Shown here one piece after another: positions 1 to 5,338 of a DNA stretch of 7,154 nucleotides. The notes beneath the pieces are model-generated. The model was not told the DNA's origin, did not search any database, and saw only the letters and a program-made list of their open reading frames with translations. Made by a program: the position numbers and the translations under genes. This DNA comes from Microbacteriaceae bacterium (GTDB lineage Bacteria > Actinomycetota > Actinomycetes > Actinomycetales > Microbacteriaceae): the NCBI GenBank assembly GCA_025463615.1, contig JAODAU010000201.1, positions 1-7,154 of the forward strand, read 5' to 3'. The stretch's first letter is position 1; each line of letters opens with the position of its first letter.

Positions 1-398
1 CGGAGCTGCTCGCGGCATCCGAGACCCCCACCACCGAGGCCGAGAAGATCGAGGCCGTCGACGGCCTGGTCGAGTCGACCACCCCCGACACCGAGGCCGT
101 CGAGGCCGTCATCGCCTCCGAGGTCCCGGTCGAGGAGAACGACGCGGATGCCGTGGCCGCCGAGCACGAGGCCGCAGCAGACCCCGAGCTGGTCGTTCAC
201 CACCACCCCGAGTCCGACGATGCCGCCGAGGCGCGCATCGAGGCCGAGGCCACTGTGGAGGAGAAGACCACCGGCGCCGAGAAGGCCGCCGCGAAGGTCG
301 AAGAGGCCGCCCTCGAGGCCGATGAGGCGGAGAAGGCCGACGAGGCCGAGAAGGCCCCGAAGACCCCGGCCCCGGCAAAGCCCGCGGCCAAGAAGTAA
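1..398 (+). CDS. rpsB: 30S ribosomal protein S2, C-terminal part (partial, cut by left edge)
   Basis: The open frame enters from the left edge (first full codon at base 3) and ends with TAA at 396-398, giving 131 residues. It begins ELLAASE, which fits the end of the conserved S2 core in actinobacteria (a EW..ELL segment). The rest is a low-complexity tail rich in Glu, Ala, Asp, Lys and Thr, ending in an Ala/Pro/Lys segment APAKPAAKK. S2 binds the 30S subunit late in assembly; the conserved globular part lies outside the window. The call rests on the position 27 bases before tsf, the classic rpsB-tsf operon, and on acidic S2 tails known in actinobacteria. The tail alone would not identify the protein. 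Codon use (GAG, GCC, GTC, AAG) matches the neighbours, so this is real coding sequence and not drift. Confidence 0.85.
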   Translation, partial: ELLAASETPTTEAEKIEAVDGLVESTTPDTEAVEAVIASEVPVEENDADAVAAEHEAAADPELVVHHHPESDDAAEARIEAEATVEEKTTGAEKAAAKVEEAALEADEAEKADEAEKAPKTPAPAKPAAKK

Positions 399-425
399 CA
401 GAACCTACAAGCAAAGGAACCAGCC

Positions 426-1253
426 ATGGCAGATTTCAGCCTGGAAGACCTGAAGGCCCTGCGCGAGCGCCTCGGCACCGGCATGGTCGAGACGAAGAAC
501 GCGCTCGTCGAGGCGGGCGGTGACCTGGAGAAGGCCACCGAGCTGCTGCGCCTGCGCGGAGCGAAGAGCAACGCGAAGCGCTCCGACCGTTCCACCAGCG
601 AGGGCCTGATCGCCGCGCAGGAGACGCCCGGCGCCACCTACATCATCGAGCTCTCCTGCGAGACCGACTTCGTGGCCAAGGGCGAGAAGTTCGTCACCCT
701 CGGCAACAACGTGCTCGCGGCTGTCGTCGCGGCCGGTGCGTCGACCGTAGACGAGGCGCTCGCGGCGAAGGCCGGCGACCAGACCGTCGAGGAGCTCATC
801 GGCGGCGAGGCGGCGATCCTGGGCGAGAAGATCGTGCTGCGCCGCGTGGCCGTGGTGAAGGGCGACAAGTTCGCGATCTACCTTCACAAGACCAACAAGG
901 ACCTGCCGCCGCAGGTCGGCGTGGTCGTCGGCTACACGGGCGACGACGAGGAGACCGCGCGCAGCATCGCGCAGCACATCTCGTTCGCCGACCCGCAGTA
1001 CCTCTCCCGCGACGAGGTGCCGAGCGCCGACGTCGAGGCCGAGCGCCGCATCGTCGAGGAGATCAGCCGCAACGAGGGCAAGCCCGAGGCCGCGCTCCCG
1101 AAGATCATCGAGGGCCGCGTCAGCGCGTTCTTCAAGCAGGTCGCCCTGCTCGAGCAGGACTACGCCCGCGACAACAAGGTGTCGGTCGGCAAGGTCCTCA
1201 CGGATGCCGGACTCACCGTCCAGGGCTTCGTGCGCTTCAAGGTGGGCGCGTAG
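426..1253 (+). CDS. tsf: Translation elongation factor Ts
   Basis: EF-Ts is the cytoplasmic guanine nucleotide exchange factor for EF-Tu: it displaces GDP so that EF-Tu can reload with GTP and aminoacyl-tRNA. The 275-residue product has the normal actinobacterial length. The N-terminal UBA-like domain (about residues 5-45) carries family signature one, LRERLGTGMVETKNAL at 12-27. Signature two, ELSCETDFVAK, is at 75-85 and includes the TDFV motif (80-83) that contacts EF-Tu. The core dimerisation region follows, and the protein ends in FVRFKVGA. The ATG start is supported by an AAAGGA ribosome binding site at 413-418, seven bases upstream. It is cotranscribed with rpsB (27-base gap), and a strong intrinsic terminator follows the TAG stop, so the unit appears to end here. 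Confidence 0.98.
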   Translation: MADFSLEDLKALRERLGTGMVETKNALVEAGGDLEKATELLRLRGAKSNAKRSDRSTSEGLIAAQETPGATYIIELSCETDFVAKGEKFVTLGNNVLAAVVAAGASTVDEALAAKAGDQTVEELIGGEAAILGEKIVLRRVAVVKGDKFAIYLHKTNKDLPPQVGVVVGYTGDDEETARSIAQHISFADPQYLSRDEVPSADVEAERRIVEEISRNEGKPEAALPKIIEGRVSAFFKQVALLEQDYARDNKVSVGKVLTDAGLTVQGFVRFKVGA

Positions 1254-1262
1254 CTCACCACT

Positions 1263-1337
1263 AAGCGGGTCGAGCTTGTCGAGACCGACCGGCGCAATCG
1301 CGTCGGTGAGGTCTCGAGAAGCTCGACCCGCTTTTTT
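1263..1337 (+). terminator. Strong intrinsic terminator after tsf, built from a long inverted repeat
   Basis: The left arm at 1263-1286 pairs with the right arm at 1310-1333 over 24 base pairs with a single G/G mismatch (1278 against 1318). The arms begin AAGCGGGTCGAGCTT and end ..AGCTCGACCCGCTT. A six-base T run (1332-1337) directly follows the last C of the stem, as expected for a Rho-independent terminator of plus-strand transcription. The 23-base loop (1287-1309) holds a further short pairing, ACCG (1288-1291) with CGGT (1304-1307). There is no T run on the opposite strand, so it should act only on rpsB-tsf. The stem is much longer than usual, which suggests it derives from a palindromic repeat element. 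Confidence 0.88.
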
Positions 1338-1341
1338 CGAA

Positions 1342-1347
1342 TAACCT
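1342..1347 (+). promoter_or_regulatory. Possible -10 element for pyrH
   Basis: TAACCT fits the actinobacterial TANNNT -10 pattern and lies in the short AT-richer stretch between the terminator T run and the pyrH ribosome binding site (GAAGGGG at 1364-1370). A start of transcription near 1354 would give a leader of about 20 bases. No convincing -35 is visible because that position overlaps the terminator stem. The strong terminator upstream makes a separate pyrH promoter plausible; the exact site is a guess. Confidence 0.3.
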
Positions 1348-1375
1348 GTTACGAGCCACCACCGAAGGGGATCCC

Positions 1376-2089
1376 ATGACCGAACCGCAGAAACGACGGG
1401 TCCTCCTCAAACTTTCGGGTGAGGCCTTCGGCGGCGGGTCGCTCGGGGTCAACCCCGACGTGGTCTCGTCGCTCGCGAAGGAGATCGCCGAGGCATCCCA
1501 CGACGTCGAGATCGCGATCGTGGTCGTCGTCGGCAACTTCTTCCGCGGCGCCGAGCTCAGCCAGCGCGGCATGGACCGCGGCCGGGCCGACTACATGGGC
1601 ATGCTGGGCACCGTCATGAACGCCCTCGCCCTGCAGGACTTCCTCGAGCAGGCCGGCGCCGCCACGCGCGTGCAGTCCGCCATCTCGATGACCCAGGTCG
1701 CTGAGCCGTACATCCCGCGCCGGGCCGAGCGCCACCTCGAGAAGGGCCGCGTCGTCATCTTCGGCGCGGGCGCCGGCCTCCCGTACTTCTCCACCGACAC
1801 CGTCGCCGCCCAACGCGCGCTCGAGATCAGCGCCGACGTGGTGCTGGTCGCCAAGAACGGCGTCGACGGCGTCTACGACTCCGACCCGCGCGTCAACGCC
1901 GACGCGAAGAAGATCGAGCAGATCACCTACCAGGAGGCGCTCGTGCAGGGCCTCAAGGTGGTCGACTCCACGGCCTTCAGCCTCTGCATGGACAACAAGA
2001 TGCCGATGGTCGTGTTCGGCATGGAGCCCGCGGGCAACCTCACCAAGGCGATCCGCGGTGAGCGCATCGGCACCCTTGTGAGCAACTGA
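1376..2089 (+). CDS. pyrH: UMP kinase (uridylate kinase), with an atypical nucleotide-binding loop
   Basis: The product phosphorylates UMP to UDP with ATP, the first step from UMP towards UTP and CTP; the family forms cytoplasmic hexamers of the amino-acid-kinase fold. The 237-residue length is typical. Visible motifs are [12 protein letters not shown] (10-21, ATP site), NFFRG (54-58), [13 protein letters not shown] (70-82, with the UMP-contacting Asp72), [14 protein letters not shown] (129-142), [12 protein letters not shown] (163-174) and the C-terminal RGERIGTLV. The ATG is preceded by GAAGGGG (1364-1370) at five bases. The gene stands between the tsf terminator and a hairpin before frr. 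One oddity: the family loop GGGN is here VVGN (residues 51-54), so a glycine that contacts UMP in the E. coli enzyme is replaced by valine. All other motifs look intact, so I still call it a functional pyrH. Confidence 0.96.
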   Translation: MTEPQKRRVLLKLSGEAFGGGSLGVNPDVVSSLAKEIAEASHDVEIAIVVVVGNFFRGAELSQRGMDRGRADYMGMLGTVMNALALQDFLEQAGAATRVQSAISMTQVAEPYIPRRAERHLEKGRVVIFGAGAGLPYFSTDTVAAQRALEISADVVLVAKNGVDGVYDSDPRVNADAKKIEQITYQEALVQGLKVVDSTAFSLCMDNKMPMVVFGMEPAGNLTKAIRGERIGTLVSN

Positions 2090-2109
2090 GCTCGTCGACG
2101 ACCGAGCTC
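2088..2109 (+). terminator. GC-rich hairpin overlapping the pyrH stop, possible U-less terminator
   Basis: GAGCTCG (2088-2094) and CGAGCTC (2103-2109) form a perfect seven-base-pair stem around an eight-base loop. The left arm begins inside the TGA stop of pyrH. No T run follows; the next bases are GCAAAACACCC. Hairpins without a U tract have been proposed as terminators in actinobacteria, and the position between pyrH and a possible frr promoter fits, but the structure could equally be an mRNA stabiliser or chance in GC-rich DNA. Confidence 0.35.
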
Positions 2110-2133
2110 GCAAAACACCCGACCCGATAAAGA

Positions 2134-2139
2134 TAAACT
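2134..2139 (+). promoter_or_regulatory. Possible -10 element for frr
   Basis: TAAACT matches TANNNT and sits in GATAAAGATAAACTCG, the most AT-rich stretch of the 80-base pyrH-frr gap. Transcription from about 2146 would give a leader of roughly 24 bases carrying the GAAGGAG ribosome binding site. The -35 position (about 2111-2116, CAAAAC) is poor. Support is positional only. Confidence 0.35.
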
Positions 2140-2169
2140 CGTGTCCACTGCACCACCGAAGGAGCCCAA

Positions 2170-2721
2170 GTGATCGCCGACGTTCTGGCCGAAGCCAAAG
2201 AGAAGATGACCAAGTCGGTGGATGCCGCGAAAGACGACTTCGCGAACGTGCGCACCGGCCGCGCCAACCCGGCCCTCTTCCAGAAGATCCTCGTCGACTA
2301 CTACGGCACCCCGACTCCGCTCGGGCAGCTTGCCGGCATGAACAACATCGAGGCGCGCACCCTGCTCATCACGCCCTACGACAAGTCGGCCCTCAAGGAG
2401 ATCGAGAAGGCCATCGTGGCCGCGCCGAACCTGGGCGCCAACGTCGGTAACGACGGCACGGTCATCCGCGCCACCCTGCCGGAGCTCACCGAGGAGCGCC
2501 GCAAGGAGTTCGTGAAGATCGTGCGCGGCAAGGGCGAGGATGCGAAAGTCTCGATCCGCAACATCCGTCGCAAGGCGAAAGACGACCTCGACGCCCTCAA
2601 GGAGGTCGGCGAGGATGAGATCGCCCGCGCCGAGAAGGAACTCGACGCCGTGACGAAGTCGCACGTCGACGCCATCGACGACGCCCTCAAGAAAAAGGAA
2701 GCCGAGCTCCTCGAGGTCTAG
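2170..2721 (+). CDS. frr: Ribosome recycling factor
   Basis: RRF works with EF-G after termination to split the 70S ribosome from mRNA and tRNA. The 183-residue product is close to the usual 185. The outer helices form domain I (about 1-30 and 105-183), and domain II is the inserted beta region (about 31-104). Key stretches are [14 protein letters not shown] (24-37), [14 protein letters not shown] (44-57), [18 protein letters not shown] (65-82), [11 protein letters not shown] (106-116) and [14 protein letters not shown] (127-140); the last holds the conserved arginines that contact 23S rRNA. The GTG start is supported by GAAGGAG (2158-2164) five bases upstream and by family length. The stop codon abuts the cdsA ATG, so the two genes are cotranscribed and translationally coupled. 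Confidence 0.98.
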   Translation: MIADVLAEAKEKMTKSVDAAKDDFANVRTGRANPALFQKILVDYYGTPTPLGQLAGMNNIEARTLLITPYDKSALKEIEKAIVAAPNLGANVGNDGTVIRATLPELTEERRKEFVKIVRGKGEDAKVSIRNIRRKAKDDLDALKEVGEDEIARAEKELDAVTKSHVDAIDDALKKKEAELLEV

Positions 2722-3714
2722 ATGACGGACTCCCCGGAGGGCTCCGAGCCGACCTCGCCCCGGCGACGACGGCTCTTCCGGCGTGCGGACGTGGATGCCC
2801 GCGTGCACGGCCTCGAGGAGGACTTCAAGTCCCAGGTGGCCGCCACCCGCGCCCAGATCGACGCGACGAACGAGAAGATCGAGGCGCGCACGGGCCGCAA
2901 CCTGCCCGCGGCCATCGCGATCGGCCTCGTCCTCGGCGGCGGGCTGCTCGTCAGCCTGCTGATCATCAAGGCACTGTTCATGATCTTCGCGGCGGGTCTG
3001 ATCGGCTTCACCGCGTTCGAGCTCGCCAGCGCGCTGCGCTTCTCCGGTCGCGACGTGCCCCGCGTGGCGACGATCGTCGCCGGCGTCGCCGTGGTGCCCG
3101 CGGCGTTCTACTGGGGCGCGCAGGGCGCGTGGCTGGTCACGCTGGGCGGCATCCTGTTCGTCGCGCTGTATCGCACCGCCGAGCTGGCCCGGCCGAGCCA
3201 TCGCGGCACCGCGTCGCAGTACTGGCACGACATCGGCGCCGGCACGCTCGTTCAGGTGTACGTGAGCTTCCTCGCGAGCTTCGCCGTGCTGCTCACCGCG
3301 CAGGACGGGGGCCAGTGGTGGACCCTGGCGTTCCTCATCGTGGTCGTCGCCATCGACACGGGCGCCTACGCGTCCGGCCTGCTGTTCGGCAAGCACAAGA
3401 TGGCACCGCGCATCAGCCCGAAGAAGACGTGGGAGGGCTTCGCCGGGTCGGTCGTGGTGGCCCTGGTCGCCGGCATCCTGCTCTCCGTGTTCATGCTTCA
3501 GGAGCCCTGGTGGTTCGGCCTGATCTTCGGCGCGGTCATGGTCTTCACGGGCACGATCGGCGACCTGACCGAGTCGCTCATCAAGCGCGACCTCGGCATC
3601 AAGGACATCTCGACCTTCCTGCCCGGCCACGGCGGCTTCCTCGATCGGCTCGACTCGACGCTGCCCAGCGCGGCCGCGGCATACCTGCTGTTCCTGCTGT
3701 TCGCGACGCACTGA
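2722..3714 (+). CDS. cdsA: Phosphatidate cytidylyltransferase (CDP-diacylglycerol synthase)
   Basis: This integral membrane enzyme makes CDP-diacylglycerol from CTP and phosphatidic acid, the precursor of phosphatidylinositol, phosphatidylglycerol and cardiolipin. The 330-residue product has multiple hydrophobic segments (about 62-82, 84-104, 114-131, 136-150, 173-193, 200-221, 241-258, 263-280, 313-328). The full CDS signature is present at 285-311: SLIKRD, then KD, then PGHGGF and DRLD. The upstream catalytic-side region DTGAYASGLLFGK (212-224) and SPKKTWEG (232-239) is also intact. The first 60 residues are an extra hydrophilic region: an Arg-rich patch (PRRRRLFRR, 13-21), then a likely amphipathic or coiled-coil helix (about 22-57). 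The ATG directly follows the frr stop; a weak GAGG lies at 2713-2716 inside frr. A 12-base tandem duplication spans the 3' end. Confidence 0.97.
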   Translation: MTDSPEGSEPTSPRRRRLFRRADVDARVHGLEEDFKSQVAATRAQIDATNEKIEARTGRNLPAAIAIGLVLGGGLLVSLLIIKALFMIFAAGLIGFTAFELASALRFSGRDVPRVATIVAGVAVVPAAFYWGAQGAWLVTLGGILFVALYRTAELARPSHRGTASQYWHDIGAGTLVQVYVSFLASFAVLLTAQDGGQWWTLAFLIVVVAIDTGAYASGLLFGKHKMAPRISPKKTWEGFAGSVVVALVAGILLSVFMLQEPWWFGLIFGAVMVFTGTIGDLTESLIKRDLGIKDISTFLPGHGGFLDRLDSTLPSAAAAYLLFLLFATH

Positions 3715-3726
3715 GCGACGCACTGA
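3703..3726 (+). repeat. Perfect 12-base tandem duplication over the cdsA stop
   Basis: GCGACGCACTGA occurs twice in direct succession (3703-3714 and 3715-3726). The unit encodes Ala-Thr-His-stop, the end of CdsA, and because 12 is a multiple of three the second copy supplies a second in-frame TGA. This looks like a recent slippage or duplication event with little effect on the protein. Confidence 0.93.
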
Positions 3727-3762
3727 GCCGCGCTCCGGCCGACCTCCCAGCGGCGGGTAGGG

Positions 3763-3768
3763 CACAAT
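3763..3768 (+). promoter_or_regulatory. -10 element of a leaderless promoter for the DivIVA-domain gene
   Basis: CACAAT shares four of six bases with TATAAT and ends six bases before the GTG at 3775. That spacing places the transcription start on the G of the start codon. A partial -35 (CCGACC, 3739-3744, sharing the central GAC with TTGACA) lies 18 bases upstream. The gene has no Shine-Dalgarno sequence, which agrees with leaderless translation. Confidence 0.5.
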
Positions 3769-3774
3769 GGTCCG

Positions 3775-4326
3775 GTGAGCACAACATTTCCGCGCACCCG
3801 CACGTCGCGCCGTGGCTACAGCATCGAGCAGGTCGAGGACTTCCTCGAGGATGCCCGCCAGGCCTACGCCGCAGACCCCAGCCAGCCGACCCCGGTGAGC
3901 GCCGCCAGCATCCGCACCATGGCGTTCGACATGCAGAAGGGCGGCTACTCGCCGGTCGCGGTGGATGCCGCGCTCGAGCGCCTCGAGGACGCCTTCGCCA
4001 CCCGCGAGCGTGAGCGGGCCGTGCAGCAGGTGGGGGACCAGGCCTGGTACACGCAGGCGCGCAGCGCCGCCCAGGAGATCATGGCGCGCCTCGGCCGCCC
4101 GCCCGGGCACCGCTTCGACCGCACCAGCGTGCTCGGATCCGGTTACAGCCGCCGCGAGGTCGACGCGTTCGCCAACCGCCTCACCGCGTACTTCACCCAG
4201 GGCACGCCGATGAGCGTCGAAGAGGTGCGCACGGTCGCGTTCCGACCGCAGCGCGGCGGCTACCGCGAGGGCCAGGTCGACCTGCTGCTCGACGCCGTCG
4301 TCAACGTGATGCTGGCGGTGCGCTGA
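3775..4326 (+). CDS. DivIVA-domain repeat protein (two DivIVA-like repeats)
   Basis: The 183-residue product has two copies of the short actinobacterial DivIVA-domain repeat. Repeat one (about 5-77) runs FPRTR..RRGYSIEQVEDFL, then IRTMAF..QKGGYSPVAVDAALERLEDAF. Repeat two (about 114-178) runs FDRT..GSGYSRREVDAFANRL, then VRTVAF..QRGGYREGQVDLLLDAV. Each has a GY-x(4)-V-(D/E)-x-F helix start and a GGY-x(4)-VD helix, as in the DivIVA N-terminal lipid-binding domain. There is no long C-terminal coiled coil, so it is not Wag31 itself. DivIVA proteins in actinobacteria mark curved membrane and direct polar growth; this paralogue's role is unknown. The GTG start is chosen because repeat one begins right after it and a -10 hexamer sits at leaderless spacing. 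An ATG at 3767 is out of frame. It could influence the envelope enzymes beside it, which is inference only. Confidence 0.9.
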   Translation: MSTTFPRTRTSRRGYSIEQVEDFLEDARQAYAADPSQPTPVSAASIRTMAFDMQKGGYSPVAVDAALERLEDAFATRERERAVQQVGDQAWYTQARSAAQEIMARLGRPPGHRFDRTSVLGSGYSRREVDAFANRLTAYFTQGTPMSVEEVRTVAFRPQRGGYREGQVDLLLDAVVNVMLAVR

Positions 4327-4358
4327 CCCCCGATCGGGCCTTTTGCGGCTCAGTGGGC

Positions 4359-4364
4359 TAAAAT
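4359..4364 (+). promoter_or_regulatory. -10 element for the transglycosylase-like gene, close to the start codon
   Basis: TAAAAT matches TATAAT at five of six positions. It ends only three bases before the ATG at 4368, too close for that ATG to lie within the transcript if the usual six to nine base spacing holds. A start at A4371 or G4374 is more likely, and G4374 opens an in-frame GTG codon. No clear -35 is seen. Confidence 0.55.
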
Positions 4365-4367
4365 CGT

Positions 4368-5000
4368 ATGACTGTGGGTAGACAACAGAGGTACACGTCG
4401 CCCCAGGCCGTCACTCAGGGGGTCGGGGCTCGCGTTTCGCGACCCCGCAGGACGGGCCTCAGCCTGCTGCAGATCTGCGCGTTCCTCGCGGCCGCCGCGA
4501 TGGTGCTGCTCGTCACGGTAGCGCCGCAGCAGCTGACGGCGGTGGCCGCCCCCGAGCCCGTGCACCACAAGCTCCAGGCGCTCGAAGTGGCGGGGCAGTT
4601 CCCCGTCACGGCCACGCGCGACAGCTACACCGTCACCCGCCGCATCATCGTCATCGCGCCTCCCGCGCCCCGAGCGGCGCTCGGCCCGGCGGTGCCGGCC
4701 AGCGAGGCGCAGCAGATCGCCTACGGCATGGTCCAGGCCCGCGGCTGGGGCGAAGACCAGTTCTCCTGCCTGGTCGCCCTCTGGAACCGCGAATCGCACT
4801 GGAGCACCACCGCCGGCAACCAGTCGAGCGGCGCGTACGGCATCCCGCAGGCCCTCCCCGGCTCGAAGATGGCGTCCGCGGGACCCAACTGGCAGACCGA
4901 CGCGGCCACGCAGATCACCTGGGGCCTCGGCTACATCACCGGCCGCTACCAGAACCCGTGCAACGCCTGGGCGCACAGCCAGGCGACCGGCTGGTACTAG
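4368..5000 (+). CDS. Membrane-anchored lytic-transglycosylase-like (lysozyme-fold) protein
   Basis: The 210-residue product has a cytoplasmic, Arg-containing N-terminus (1-29) and one hydrophobic segment (about 31-51) that acts as a signal anchor or an uncleaved or late-cleaved signal peptide. A Pro/Ala-rich linker follows to about 110, then a C-terminal lysozyme-fold domain (about 112-210). That domain shows CLVALWNRESHW (134-145), with Glu142 at the expected catalytic position, then SSGAYGIPQALPGSKMAS (153-170) and WGLGYITGRYQNPCNAW (185-201), ending GWY. Cys134 and Cys198 could form an extracytoplasmic disulfide. This matches the SLT-like domains of actinobacterial secreted wall hydrolases, which cleave the glycan strand of peptidoglycan; activity is inferred. 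There is no ribosome binding site. The GTG at 4374 may be the true start given the -10 at 4359-4364, which would remove two residues. Confidence 0.88.
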   Translation: MTVGRQQRYTSPQAVTQGVGARVSRPRRTGLSLLQICAFLAAAAMVLLVTVAPQQLTAVAAPEPVHHKLQALEVAGQFPVTATRDSYTVTRRIIVIAPPAPRAALGPAVPASEAQQIAYGMVQARGWGEDQFSCLVALWNRESHWSTTAGNQSSGAYGIPQALPGSKMASAGPNWQTDAATQITWGLGYITGRYQNPCNAWAHSQATGWY

Positions 5001-5026
5001 GCGACGCGAGTCGCGCCGCCTCGGCA

Positions 5027-5032
5027 TAGGGT
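5027..5032 (+). promoter_or_regulatory. -10 element of a leaderless promoter for the zinc-finger gene
   Basis: TAGGGT is a perfect TANNNT hexamer ending six bases before the GTG at 5039, so transcription would begin on the start codon. The intervening GGAGAG could look like a ribosome binding site but touches the GTG directly, too close to serve as one. No clear -35 is visible. A small perfect hairpin (GCGAC-GCGA-GTCGC, 5001-5014) lies just upstream, after the stop of the previous gene. Confidence 0.6.
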
Positions 5033-5038
5033 GGAGAG

Positions 5039-5335
5039 GTGCCCAGGTCGAACCGTCCCCGCCGCGGAGCCCAGCAGCCGGATCCCGAGCAGATCGACCT
5101 CTCCCGCGCGCTGGCCGGCGCCCTGCACACCGAGCAGCGGCGCGACGGGCTGTGGAACGTGCAGCCGGTCTCCGCGGCATCCGCGGTCAAGGTCTACGTC
5201 TGTCCCGGCTGCGGGCTGGACATCGCGCCCGGCACGCCGCACATCGTCACCTGGCGGGCGGACGGCCTGATGGGCGAGGCCGACGACCTCGCCGCGCGCC
5301 GCCACTGGCACAGCCACTGCTGGAAGATCAGGTAG
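5039..5335 (+). CDS. Small zinc-binding protein of unknown function (often mislabelled 'ATP/GTP-binding protein')
   Basis: The 98-residue product starts MPRSNRPRR, a basic patch, and has a middle helical stretch (about 18-35). It ends with a probable zinc site: CPGC (55-58) followed by HWHSHCW (89-95), with His68 as another possible ligand. Cys55, Cys58, Cys94 and one of His89, His91 or His93 are the likely four. Similar short proteins are widespread in actinobacteria and are commonly labelled ATP/GTP-binding, but no P-loop (GxxxxGKS/T) is present here, so that label is not supported. The GTG start fits the conserved MPRSNRPRR beginning and the leaderless -10 at 5027-5032. Only three bases separate it from the hydrolase gene, so the two are surely cotranscribed. 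Function is unknown; the basic N-terminus plus zinc knuckle might bind nucleic acid, which is speculation. Confidence 0.87.
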   Translation: MPRSNRPRRGAQQPDPEQIDLSRALAGALHTEQRRDGLWNVQPVSAASAVKVYVCPGCGLDIAPGTPHIVTWRADGLMGEADDLAARRHWHSHCWKIR

Positions 5336-5338
5336 TCG

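Noticed and set aside
1349..2113. A 254-codon minus-strand frame over pyrH
   Set aside because: It is antisense to a strongly conserved gene and has no motif of its own.
3767..3774. ATG at 3767 as the start of the DivIVA-domain gene
   Set aside because: It is out of frame with the repeats. Its AT bases belong to the probable -10 hexamer.
1927..4110. A 727-codon open frame on the minus strand
   Set aside because: It lies opposite pyrH, frr, cdsA and the DivIVA-domain gene, all of which have clear motifs. Its translation is Arg, Asp, Gly and His rich with no recognisable domain, the usual antisense shadow in GC-rich DNA.
4329..4344. CCCGATCGGG followed by CC and TTTT after the DivIVA-domain gene, as a terminator
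   Set aside because: The palindrome allows only a three-base-pair stem with a four-base loop, and the T run is short and offset. It is too weak to call a terminator.
5001..5014. Hairpin GCGAC-GCGA-GTCGC after the transglycosylase-like gene
   Set aside because: The stem is only five base pairs with no T run. It is noted under the adjacent promoter, but terminator or operator function is not supported.
5039..5335. The usual 'ATP/GTP-binding protein' label for the small gene
   Set aside because: No Walker A motif or other nucleotide-binding signature is visible; Cys/His zinc ligands are.
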